In this document: in pieces, positions 23,022-34,682 of the stretch
Numbering within the stretch: position 1 is the stretch's first letter
Layout: each line of letters opens with the position of its first letter
Origin: Perkinsus chesapeaki
Taxonomy: Eukaryota; Perkinsozoa; Perkinsida; Perkinsidae
Direction of reading: 5' to 3'
NCBI GenBank assembly: GCA_013115145.1
Contig: JAAPAO010000014.1
Location: forward strand, 1-64,000
Length of the DNA stretch: 64,000 nt
Notes under the pieces: generated by a model
What the model saw: the letters and a program-made list of their open reading frames with translations, nothing else
Database searches by the model: none
Told to the model about the DNA's origin: nothing
Translations under genes and position numbers: made by a program

Positions 23022-23227
23022 GCGGATTTAATATCCTACCGAGTGAGTGTATGGCGCCTCAACAAACGGTAGATATACCGAGAATCACAGGCGGCCCTAC
23101 ATGGGGTGGTGAGACTCGATTTGGAAGCGAACTGTGGCGGGACCAACAACGGAAAATGGTTCTGCAAGTAGTCGTCAGTGACGGCTTGTCATAGACTGGA
23201 TGTCAATCACGAACTAGAGTGTTTCGA

Positions 23228-26200
23228 TTATACAGTTTTGCAAACGTGGTGAAGCAGATTCTCTAGATAGCGCACTTTTTCCAGAAACACACTGTAAATG
23301 TCATCCAATCCTTACTGCGTCCATCAGCCTATTCCCTTCAACTGCCAACGCATTAGCACTCGCTGCTGCATCCTTAGCCTCCATAACATCCACCTCAGGA
23401 GGCTTGCCCGCCTGGGCTGGTTGAAGGTTACCGAAAAGCAGAACCTAAGCCAGACACATGTACTCATCCTATTTGGACCTGCCGATAGCTTACGTTTGCT
23501 CCCATCCTGCCGGCTTCCCTCATCAGATCTAAAGCCTGCGAAAGGGATTCCTTCGAGCACATGTCATACACGCAGATGACCTATAAGAGATATGCAAAAG
23601 GCTCCGTTTGCCAGATCACTTACCCATCTTGAGCGGGCAAACCACTCCCTCACTAAATGCTGAGCTCTCTTATTGCCATTGCAGTCCAACACCTTGAGGA
23701 CCCTACAGGTAACACAGAATGTAAACGGTATTTCTCACACAATTCCTGCTTACTGCGTACAATACCATTTCGGACCCTACTTTTACGCAACAATGTACCC
23801 TATCTTTGCGTCTTACAACAAATACGCTCAGCGATGAGCCTTATCGATTTCTGTCGGTTCTACTCTAAATAATATTCGAACAAAGAAGCATATTAAATTA
23901 ATATTATTAATGCTCCCCATTTCTAAATAACTTATCAATTGCATGCTGACCACCGGGAAAAATTTGACTCCCATCTCCCAGTGTGAATAGATTATATTTC
24001 ATCGTTGCAGACAAGCATCCGCTTCTTCTGCCAGCTTACCTCGGCTTCCCATTGCTATCCTTGAACTGCAGTTGATAATGTGCCATAAGATTCGATCGAC
24101 TCCTCTCAAACTCTGGCATCTTGCTCGGATCAAGCTGCTGAATAAGGCCGGCCAACAGCGGTGATTTGCCCTAATAACCCAATGGCCATCACAATAACCA
24201 GTCTCACCACTCAGATGCCTACCACTCCTTGGGGCCCGACCAGCTGTATATCCACATTCCGAGCGCTCATACCACTGCCGGCAGCAGCAGCTGCCGCGGC
24301 GGCGGCGGCCTCGGTGGCTGCTCTAGGTTGGGCAGGACCTTGGTGCGTTGAGGCTTGTGACTGATAGACCGTGTTCTTCAACATGGTCTGGTATTTAGCC
24401 TCGGAATCCTGCGTGAAGAAAGCTCCGACCAGGATTCGAACCCACGACCCCCCTGCCCACCTCCCTCTCCTTATTGACTCTAGCCAGCTCCTCCTTCAGC
24501 CTGGCGTTCTCATTCTCAAGTGTGTCACTCTTAGAGTTAGCATCAACAAGAGACTGCCTCAATCTGGCAACAGCTACCCCCTCTACGGCTTCTAGCCCGA
24601 TCTGAAAAAATAAGATCCTATCCAACTCGCGCCGACTGCAATCAAGTCGGATTAAAACAACACACAGTAGCAAGGAACCGTAACGGGTAGCAACTGGGAA
24701 AGGCCAAGTGTCCAAGATCCGTGCAGTGAGCTACGTATACCATTGGATTCCACCGTGGTGAAGCTGTCAATAACGAAAAGCTCTAGAAAATAAAACAGTA
24801 ACTTCCTTCTAAGACTGTCATTTAACCAGCTCAGTATTGAATACAATATAATAACGGAAAGAGCTGGCTTCCAAGCCCTATGTGACCTCCAAACGCCTTC
24901 AGCCCTCACAAAGGGCCACTGAGAATAACTTACAGAAATTTACAATATAGATGCGTCAAAGAAGAAACATGGAATTAAGAGCAAATGACGGACGTGCACA
25001 AGAAGAAGAAGAATTCTCACCGCAGACGCCGTAGGGCTTGATATGCTTCCGTTTGGTGATATTCGGGGAGACGATGCAGGAGCATGCCCGCCAAACACAC
25101 CAGACGCACCACCCGCCTCGCTTGCTGCAACCGTAGAGCTTCCAGCCACCAACGCTGCACCTTCATACTTCATCACACACAGGTTCGATCCTCGGAGCCC
25201 GCTACCTCCAACAGCTGCCAATTCCTCAGCATGTTGTGAGGCTAGCTGGTCCATCTCTTCTTGGTGCTTCTTCACTGCTGTATCCAACTGGCCCTCCAGA
25301 ATGGTCACACGTTGGACCAGAGTCTATCGAGACATACCGATACGAGCTCCCCGCGCGAAGATGCTCACCTCCTTCCCCATCTTAAGCTGTTGATTCTCGC
25401 TCTTAGACTGCAGCAACAAAGCCTCTGTCTCGGCTAGCTTCCTCTTTACCGATGTAACCTCTGCTTGAGCGTTCTGGTACTTGGCCAACAAGGAGCCAAC
25501 TTCCTGAGCGAGTCACAGCGCTGCACTACAGAACGGCAATAGAAGCGCACTGGGAGAACGAGTCGAGTAGATGAAAGCAGAATAGGGCAATAGGCGCTAC
25601 GCGGATGATGCTAGCCGCCGACGAGAATCAGGAGAACAGTGGAAAATTGCGTACCACACTCCCCTCATAAACGAGTAGCTAGTATTAGTTTGAGCTCAGC
25701 TCCTCCACTGTTAAGATATACCGGAGATCGCGATGATGATGATACTACGACCGTCTATGGCGTCCGATATGGATTTTCATGAGGACAAGCATGCTGTATA
25801 GGCGACAACGATTTTACTACATAATCGACTGTAAGTTATATTTGGTATGCAAGAGCTTATCATGCAGTGCTTAGAGAACAGATGGCGATGCAGATTTAGC
25901 CAGCACTACCGAAAATGCTCCGCGCAAGCAGAGATTCCTCCTACTCCTCCCCACTCACCTTAGCCTCCTGCTTTAGTCTCCTCAACTGCATCTTAGCAGC
26001 TCTCATTCTGAACTGCCTCTGTGCAGCCAATACACTACTACGAAGTGCACGGTATTGTCGCTGAGTCTGGTAGCCCTTCCAGGCAGCTTGGATCTTTGCC
26101 GCAGCCGAATTGATACGGTACTGGAATAAACAACTCCCCATCATCAGCGCTACATCTCCTAGGCTACCTCCTTGGCGTAAGCTCGAGCCATCCTTCCACG

Positions 26201-29200
26201 CTGGATCGATTGAATGCGGACAACCTTCCGGACGACATCCTCGTACTTTACACGCTCGCGAGTCATTCGCCACCTGGATAAAAACTGCATTTTTTGGACT
26301 AGGAATGTGCTTTCCCGACCAGCTCTGTATCCTCATAGCTGCCGTCTCACGACGCATATTGGCAACTCTGATCCTCGCTAGTTTGCCTCTCATCAACGCC
26401 TGGATCTTCACCAGACATATAAGAGCAAAGTCATACCAAGCTCTGGTCTGGATGCCGCGCCATTGGGCTTGGATCTTCGTAGCCGCTTCGGCACGTAGAT
26501 GAAGACGAGCATTCTAGAGCAACGGAGATAGACTTTCCATCGATCCCACTCCCCGCCTCACCTGAAGCGCGTCGAACGCCTTCTGCTTAAAGAACACCAA
26601 AGTCTTTCCAACCTCCCACAAGCCTTCTTCTATGTCCAATGGCTGATGAAAATGACATATCTCAGCAAGGAGAGCTTCCCAGCGCTCCATCACCTACCCC
26701 AGAGAGCGCTGTAAGCAGCATATAGCAGCGCTTAGACATGTCCGGCTCCGCCAAGTACTTTTTGAGGTCACCTAGGAAGTATCAATGCTGCCGAGGGGAT
26801 TATTGAAAGCAAATTAACTTATATACACTAATACGTATTTACTGGCGACGAAGCAGAAAACACCCTAATTTGTACAACAAGCAATACATTATAGTGCAAT
26901 CCTATTCTAACACGGGATATCTAACTTAAGATAGCGGGTTGTATAATGATGAAGGTTCCTAGGTTGTCCTCTATCTACCTCCTACTACCTTTAACCAGCT
27001 GCATATAATCCAACCAGCAATCCTCATGTGACACTCTAACTGGATACCCAGCCCTAGACACTTGTATAGCCTATTTACCACAACACTACCACCCACCATA
27101 CCACTCCTTCATCTCACCTGTAATACACCACCATAACGCAGCTGTTCGCAGACACTAGGACGGTCGTACACGTCCGGTAGGTTCATAGGATTAGGCTTGA
27201 TACATCGAATGAAGTGAGGTTCTGTCTCCTTCACTGTGTCCTACCAATCATCACCGCTATCTCCTCCAATGGCAGCAGTGGCAGCCTTTATATTACCATA
27301 AGCTCAGTAAGCTGCTGCTTGAATTCCCCACTAACAGTCGTCAGCTTCTTCTTAGACTTCCCGCTTGGTGCCGCATCTGGATCTTGGAACTTAGTGTCCT
27401 CATACTCGGTAAAGAGTGTCGATACATACTCGGACATCGAAGCCTTCATCACTTGGAATAAAGAGTATGACATCTGACATCCACAATACCCCCAATACCA
27501 CTCACGACCCTGGATGCCGCCGGTGAAATATTTTATACTTATATAGTGCGCAAAGATCACACGTTCCAAATGCTGGCATCATTCTATTAATAAATGAAGA
27601 ATGTCTTAAGATAAGTAAGATCGCCACACACAACTATGGTGTAACATTATTATAAAAGTCCATTGTCTACATAAAACGCCCGCGAGCTGCAAGCATCCCG
27701 GCCGATGACGAATTGTGCAACTGTCCCCCTATTATAACCTGATCCTTATTCTTATCCATGAAGCCCTCAGTATCATATTCAACCGGCCCAGCGAAATGAT
27801 TAACGACAAAGCAATCCTGCCTCGTCTTCACTATATCAAATCTGCACACAATAATCTGTCCCCATACCGCTCCCTTCCCCAATCCTACCTCCTATGGTCC
27901 TTATATCGATGGCACAGTTTACTGCAGAAGTTCTTATCCGAGCCCCCTGGTATAACACACTCCTCATCCAACAATGCAAAGATACCCATTCTGTTATCAG
28001 CTAACAGATCCACGGCATCTTGGTTATCCGGGAAATCAAGAGGGTCCCAAGCGATGCCCTCTTCGGCATAGAGTTGCTCCTAAAGGCGATTAGCATATAC
28101 CTCTTTGTAGTGAGCTTCATCATGAGCGACAGCTGTATGTCGCAAACAGCAGCCTCACTGTATACATTTGTTTACGTCGAGGATAACATTATTATATATC
28201 ACGTGTACTCCGCAATGCACTGGATATCGTTGGTTTTACTATTATTGTTCGGGCTGTATTCCCACTAAAGTGGTTCATACCGCTCTCTCCCCAATTAATC
28301 TCTATGGCTTATTGCCACTTTTCATACCGCTTTTTCCTCAATTCACCCTACAGCCACACTCCTAGCCCCTCCCTATTTCCGAGTATCCCTCTACCCATAT
28401 TACCTCCATTTTGAATATGAAATTATTGAAAAACTGTTGGAGCCTCTCGTTAGTGTAATTAATGCAGAGCTGCTCAAATGAGTTAACCTTGAAGCATTCG
28501 AAGCCAAAGATATCCAACACGCCACAAAATAGCTTAGCTTTTGGATCGTAACCTAAAAAGATACTCCCGCACTGCGAAGAATACTCCTCCCCCCTCTCCA
28601 TTACCAATGGAATCATTCGTTCTAGAGACAACTCGCAGGAACAACAGTCCGTATAACTGCCTCGCCAACGAGTCACAGGACTCCAATGCCTGTCAAGCAA
28701 CAAGCATGCATATCATATACAATCACACCATAATGAAGACAAAAGGTAGATTCAATGGTTAGTATTCAATCAACGAGGGACACAGTGTCATGCCTCATCG
28801 AAGAGTCGTACTGAACTACTGCTCGATCATGTCCCCAACACTGGTGCAACAAGTAAAATGACATGATGACGCTCACTAGCTCGACCATCGAGCCTAGCCA
28901 GGGATGCCCTTACATGATTGAGATTATTTATTATCATAATAAAGTCACAGAGGTAACACCAACTTAACCCTCCCACGGTAACAACTCCCATACTTCGCTT
29001 ATCAAGTAAACCTTATTTTCAATCAGAATTCCAGCGATGCACAGAAGCTATTAAAGAGCTATTTCAGCCAACAGCAGTTCCATTCAGCGTTTTCATGGAT
29101 AAGCGTTTCCGCCATTGAGCTTGCGTACCACTCCTTCCCCCAATCCCTTCGATATATTACCGTATGCACCGACACCGGTGTATGATACACCTCCATACGC

Positions 29201-31530
29201 GTCTTGATGGTCTTAGTGGTCAAAGCCCTCAGGAATGACTCGGCATCCTCCAGTCCCAACAGCCTCATCAAAAGCTCAAAGTCCTTCAAGCTGCTCGGGT
29301 CCAACTCCGAGGCATCGCTGTCCCAATTAGGTGATCGAAAACGAATCTTATGGGAATATAGGCCAGTATAACCCAACGCTGATTTCCCTTACGTTTCCCA
29401 ATCTAAGAACAGCTGCAATAACATTCATCATCGAATTGATCTCTGGTACAGTGATGCCAACTGTTAACATGGCACGGACTGAGAAAGGATAAGCGTCATA
29501 CTAGAAGATAAACAAGAGTGTGAGGATATATAGTATATATATACTAATGTACCGTGTATGTATATATAGTATATACATACACTCTCAGAATCGCCCATCC
29601 AAGAGACCCGGTGCCGATTGCCGATACTCCTAGGCCTTTGTTGAGCCCCTCAGTAAAATAAGATGTCGGCTACAGGAGTGCATTTTGAAATGACCCGCTG
29701 TTCACAACATCGCTCGGCAATACACCTTTCCCTGCAAAAACTGCTTTCCTTTCGGGAGCCAAATCATTCCACTTAAAATGAGAACACAAAGTTAACCTCG
29801 TGAGCACTCCGTGGACCACCGAAGACAGGAATTCTCCCACACACTTGTTATTATTATTACCAGTAATCTCAAACTGCTCCACATCATCAACATCATCAAG
29901 CACCAATGTACTCGACTTGGTGAGATAGTTAAATGTCGATGCGTCACTGAATCCTGTCAGATCTATCTCTGCACTCTGTGGAGCATCCTCCAGATACTGG
30001 GGGAAGTTGTATTGGTGCTGAAATGAAGGTAATGAAAGCTACTTAATATCAATACACGTAAACCGATGCTTCACCACCGTTGCACCGGAAGACATTACAG
30101 ACTATTTTCCATTTCGAAACTGTGTTCAATGGCCGAATGCCAAGGATACCGATCATCCATTTCCCGTTCGCTTATGCCATCTACACTCTAGTCTTAGAAT
30201 TCCTTCTCTTTAATATTTCTCTTCGGATTCTGACACGAGATTTTCGAGGATATTCTATGCAGTGCGATGATTTCGTGGCGTTATTATCCGGTCTTACCGA
30301 GCCGGCAACCGCCATGGACGCCGCCGTGCATTGATAGAAGATGTGATAGTTCCTCTCACCTTCCTGTTGATCGCACACTCTAACCTAAGATTCCCAAAAT
30401 ACAACATAACCTCATTCAACCTCCAAGATACCTTTTCCAAAAGATACGTCTGCGTCTTAGCTCCAGCTAATCTATAAGTAGTCGGGAAGTCCGACGTCTC
30501 CAGCTCTCGCCTCAAATAGGCAGCTGTGCTCCCTCGAGGACCATGGGAATGCCGAGCATGGTGATGTCGAGATGTATCCTTGAATTGAAGCTGAATGAAC
30601 TTGCCAAACCTGCCATCTACGATAACCCTCCCCACAGAAGGCCTTCCCTACCGAGACGAGTTATCATTTCGCAAGGTCCGAGCGTTGCCGAACGCCTCCA
30701 ATACAGGGTTGCTTTCCAATACTTTTTTCTCGACATTCGAGACCCCCTGATCGCCCGCCCCCGCCAGGGCCAGAAACTTCATGACGAACTTCGTGGTTTC
30801 TGTCTTTCCAGCACCTAACGCGGCTCATACCGACACTTCCGTGCAGCTGGGGCAGCCCTACCAGATTCACCAGAGATGAGCACCGTCTGTGGAGTGTCGG
30901 TATCACACAGTCCTCTAAATGCATAGTTCGACACTGCGAACACATGGGGTTCATTCGCGCAGGCTGGATTCCGCAGTATCTGGTTCAGCTTGTCGATGTC
31001 GTAAAGGCCGGGAATCCGCTTGAATGGATTCATAGCGATGAGTATCGGTCCTATAAGCGACGACGCTAAGTGGCTCATCATCACTGCTACCCTACCAGTG
31101 AAGGTATATATTTTATCAGTGTCAAATCGGATCTGCAATGCATGGAGCAATGCCGGCTCGTGAAGATGCTGAAGCTGGGTGAGATCATCCAGCACTGTCA
31201 ACCCCTCCGATGAGAACACATCCTTATTACGAAGATGAAACTGACAATAAAAGATAACCCGCAGATCTTCGAAATTTTCTAACCTCCTGTTTCCTAGGAA
31301 TCCTAGCTTCGGAACCGTCATCGAATTTCACGACGAATTCCTCCCCGACAGTGCTTTGAATCTCACAGCTCTTCCATACAAGCTCCGCATCCCGTATCCA
31401 CACCTGGGTACCTAGAGGGGGTATGTATGAATTCGAGAGTGTTGACGGAGAATACGGTATGACCTTTGGGATACTGGGGTAATATTGATGCTGCTTCCTC
31501 TCCTTTTGCAGTATCGTCTGCTTGCGGCAT
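23228..31530 (-). CDS. Unconventional myosin heavy chain with IQ motifs, coiled coil and C-terminal Rab/Ras-like G domain
   Basis: Start ATG at 31530 ([12 protein letters not shown]), spliced to an SH3-like segment ([17 protein letters not shown]). Motor landmarks follow in order: [17 protein letters not shown]; the P-loop [13 protein letters not shown] split by a 47-nt intron (30815-30861); [82 protein letters not shown]; a [11 protein letters not shown] segment; an RCIKPNP-type segment near 27160; and a converter ending [13 protein letters not shown]. The neck near 26500-25940 carries several IQ units (for example [20 protein letters not shown]), followed by coiled coil (25500-24400) and an Ala-rich linker. 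The last exons read [20 protein letters not shown] (G1 loop), [13 protein letters not shown] (DxxG), [13 protein letters not shown] and VLLFGNLQP (degenerate G4). Near 23320 the frame shifts by one base before the final helix ([18 protein letters not shown]; stop 23228). The myosin motor is certain; the fusion tail is read from in-phase exon joins. Confidence 0.85.
29514..29588. repeat. AT-rich inverted repeat in a myosin intron
   Basis: Alternating TATATAGTATATA arms flanked by GAGTGT and ACACTC, able to form an imperfect hairpin of about 75 nt. It lies in non-coding sequence between myosin exons. Confidence 0.4.
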
Positions 31531-31551
31531 AGGTTAAGAAAGGAGAAGACA

Positions 31552-31830
31552 AACAACTACAATAAAGTAGTGAGGCTTAGATTTGGAACAACTACAATAA
31601 AGTAGTACGGCTTAGATTTGGAACAACTATAATAAAGTAGTTAGGCTTAGATTTGGAACAACTATAATAAACTAGTTAGGCTTAGATTTGGAACAACTAT
31701 AATAAAGTAGTTCGGCTTAGACTTGGAACAACTACAATAAAGTAGTGAGGCTTAGATTTGGAACAACTATAATAAAGTAGTACGGCTTAGATTTGGAACA
31801 ACTATAATAAAGTAGTACGGCTTGTGTCAA
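31552..31830. repeat. 35-bp tandem repeat, about eight copies, each with an ACTAC-AATAAA-GTAGT hairpin
   Basis: Copies begin with the AATAAA-containing string at 31561, 31596, 31631, 31666, 31701, 31736, 31771 and 31806, exactly 35 bp apart, differing at a few positions. In each unit ACTAC (or ACTAT) and GTAGT flank AATAAA, forming a 5-bp stem with a polyadenylation-signal-like loop on the plus strand. The array lies between the start of the myosin gene (31530) and the 3' end of the next minus-strand gene (32059), so it is a spacer minisatellite that could influence myosin transcription. Confidence 0.9.
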
Positions 31831-32058
31831 CATCTTCCTTATTACATTTAGTAATGAGATGTGGGGGACTATACCGTGAAACCAAACCTGATAAACTGTC
31901 CCACAAATTCCCAACAAGAGCGAAATTTGACATACCAGCGACGCTCCAGCAATCCCCAGCAATATAATGCACTAGTGAACACGACACACTAAGGCGAATA
32001 CATTATCAACATCAACAACACCATACATCACCATACAAGCGTCCACCACCACCTCCTC

Positions 32059-33271
32059 CTACACCGGCGTTCCTGGTATGTCAATTATTATTTCAGTCTT
32101 GTCCAAACGTCTAGCAGCATGATTAGACCTCTGCTCCCACTCTGGACTAGCATCAAAGCTGCTGTTAGCGAGGTAATCAATAATAAGGGTGACGGGATGC
32201 TCTTCGACCGAACCGTCTCTAGTTCCATTGAGATGCAGAGCATAATAGGCTAGTTGATCTCTGCAGGCCTTGTGCAGGGCATCCTTTTGCCCAAGATCCA
32301 CTCCAGCTATCATCACAGCTTCGGCTCTAGACTCTATATCACGAAGCAGTACCATGTCAAAGTGAGGCATGCTCATATCGCTGAAATACGAAATAATTTA
32401 TTTCGAAAACTTATTTTTTATTATTAAATTTTACTTCAGATAAAATCAACGTTTCATTCCAAGAATAATAAAAGTGAAGATATCCTTACCGATCAGGTGG
32501 ACCATTGAAAGATACGTTGAAGGTCGCTATATTAAACCTCCTGGCTTCTCCATCCAGCAGCAGTGTTATGAAGGAACTCCTTTTATTCTACATCAAAACC
32601 TCCCACTTGTCCTCTATACCACCCCGCAGGTCACCTCTATCCCAAAAGCACCGTCCCAAGCACCATGAGCGATCTCCTTCCCCGTGCACGTCGTATACGG
32701 GTCTGAACTGAGCTGCAGCTCCTGGCTTAATCCGTATCCCAGCTTCTCGGTAAGATGCTTCTTCAGTGACGTGGGATAACGGCGTTTCATATCGAGATTT
32801 GATGCGAGCCTATTTTGATCCAAACGGCTCATGATGACATCACTCGCTGCAACGTGGTACGATGTGAGACCACTGAAGGGTGCAATAACTTTTTGAATCA
32901 CTCGACACTGCTGTCATGTACTTAGCCCTGCGAGTCGGGGAGAAGCAAGCAACATCCGTTAGCTTCCAGATTGTACCGTTACCAACAACGTCAAAGCCGA
33001 AGAATGCCTAAAATGATTATCGAATATCTTAGCTCGATCCCTGTAGTTGACACCTGATCCTTCTTATGGGTGTAAACAGAGCTTATTTGAATGGACCCAG
33101 TTCGCCGATTGCTTCCCTGAAGTGTCATCCCAGTTATCACCATGCAATAGATATCACTTCTGCCGCTCTACTGCGCGCAATAGCTTAACTTACCCCTGCT
33201 AGGCGCAATCCATAATTAAAGTAGAAGGATAACACACAGACGAGATATATGTGTGGTGTGGGATAAGACAT
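32059..33271 (-). CDS. Secreted paralogue 1 of a three-member tandem family (unknown function)
   Basis: Exon 1 starts at 33271 with a hydrophobic leader (MSYPTPHIYLVCVLSFYF) and a donor GTAAGT. Later exons match the two downstream-numbered paralogues: an exon ending YTHKKDQ, then FFGFDVVGNGT and LTDVAC; DVIMSRLDQNRLASNLDM; ARRFNIATFNVSFNGPPD; and a last exon from about 32376 ending DIPGTPV (stop 32059). This copy is the most diverged of the three. The short alternating hydrophobic strands (RFNIATFNVSF) suggest a beta-sandwich, remotely like LEA2/WHy folds, but I would not assign a family. It is probably an extracellular or surface protein specific to this lineage. Confidence 0.65.
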
Positions 33272-33457
33272 TATCCTTGGTAACAAGAGACTGTCGGTAG
33301 CCTGGTCACAATGGAGGCAAGAGACTGTGGCTCGTTAATGGCAGCAAATATAAGAAGACAACCCCTCCTTCCTGTTGCCGAACACAACACCAGACTTAGC
33401 TTAGCTATACATCAACAACATCATGTAGTAAAACAGGAATGACCAACATCTTCATCA

Positions 33458-34682
33458 TCATACACGCTGTTTCGGTATGTCCACGCGTATTAAATTCACC
33501 GGCGTGTTCACTATCTCATCACGGGACCTATTAGAGCGTATGAAAGCCTCTGAGCCTATGATGTGACTCAGAATAAGCTTCACAGGGTGAGCATTCCTAA
33601 GACCCCCGTCAACTCCATTGATGCGTGATCGGGCATGATTGGCATAATGCTCGATTTGAGCTTCGCATGCACGCTTGAGAGCAATTCTCTGAAAAAGGTC
33701 TCTATGAGGTATGGTGACGACTCTCGCATTATGCTCCATAAAGCGAAGGCGAGCCATGTCGAAGCTCGGTATGGGGTCCTCATCCCTGAGAGCAAAGAAA
33801 TCGTGACTAAGTTTATTCACAAGGGGAAGAAGCATCTCTACGAGTAGACTCACCCATTTGGCAGGTTATCGAAATATACGCCTAGAGTGGCAATGTTGAA
33901 TCTTGTAGAGGTCTCATTCAACACTAACGTTAGATTCATCTCCAGTTTATCCTACAACAACCATTTCGTTATAATTCATCCGTGGTACGGTTCACCCTCA
34001 TAAATATCAAGCCATCGAATAGGACACCTTCGATCACATTAACCGTACACGTTGCGTTCCTTCCTGGCCGGATCTGCAGCTCCCGGCTAAGACCGCGCCC
34101 CAACGCCTCTACGAGATGCTTCTTCAGCGCGGGCGGCTCTTTGGAGCGCGTGGAGGTGATCCCAAGGTTGACCCCCAAAGTGCTGAGCCTTAATCGCTCC
34201 ATGATAACATCGTTTGCAGCAACACGAAAAGTATTCCTAAATGAAGGTAAAGTGTTTTGCAACCCAATCTGCAATTCGTACCCATGATTTCTACTGTGAG
34301 TGTAATACGCAACGTCGGTGAGTTTCAATAACTCCTTCCCTTCCGTTGAACGGTTCATAACATCGAAGCCAAAAAGCGCCTAATCGAGCAAGGCATACAA
34401 CCATGTCATGGACAGAGGATGCCGAAACACCTTGTCCTTTCTATGAGTGTAGTCTGACATAATATTAATTGAGTAACTTCGTCGATTCTCATTGGAAGAG
34501 GCTCCTCTAATCCACTGAATTACAGCATTCCCATGCGAGCTCGAATATCAATGACTTACATCAGCACATCTTATAAGGGACTTGTAGACTTCACCAATAA
34601 ATATAGACTCTATCCCATCAACTATGCTTAGTTGTAATAATAGTACTCCAATGGTAAAGAATCGTGCAATAGGACAAACCAT
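33458..34682 (-). CDS. Secreted paralogue 2 of the tandem family (unknown function)
   Basis: The exon chain keeps phase throughout. A signal peptide starts at 34682 (MVCPIARFFTIGVLLLQLSI) and exon 1 ends RCAD|GTAAGT. Exon 2 reads WIRGASSNENRRSYSINI and ends THRKDK. Exon 3 reads ALFGFDVMNRSTEGKELLKL, then AANDVIMERLRLSTLGVNL, and ends LFDGLIFMR. Exon 4 reads DKLEMNLTLVLNETSTRFNI. The last exon starts DEDPIPSFDMARLRFMEHNA and stops at 33458. Introns are about 44-85 nt. The predicted product is about 350 residues. Its 5' 414 bp (34270-34683) are almost identical to those of paralogue 3, and so is part of its last exon, whereas the middle differs. Confidence 0.72.

Larger units (their letters stand above)
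22126..23227. other. Intergenic with large palindromic structures
   Basis: No gene seen. The region holds a perfect 28-bp palindrome at 22562-22589 inside a longer imperfect inverted repeat (about 22515-22625), a GCTCTTGA-bounded inverted repeat near 22208-22248, and a 27-nt hairpin at 22995-23021. Confidence 0.5.

Noticed and set aside
24161-24364. Plus-strand alanine-rich frame
   Set aside because: It is the complement of the myosin Ala-rich linker exon.
25180-25210. Second B-box-like GGTTCGATCC on the plus strand
   Set aside because: It lies in coding sequence of a myosin exon, with no A-box and no tRNA fold.
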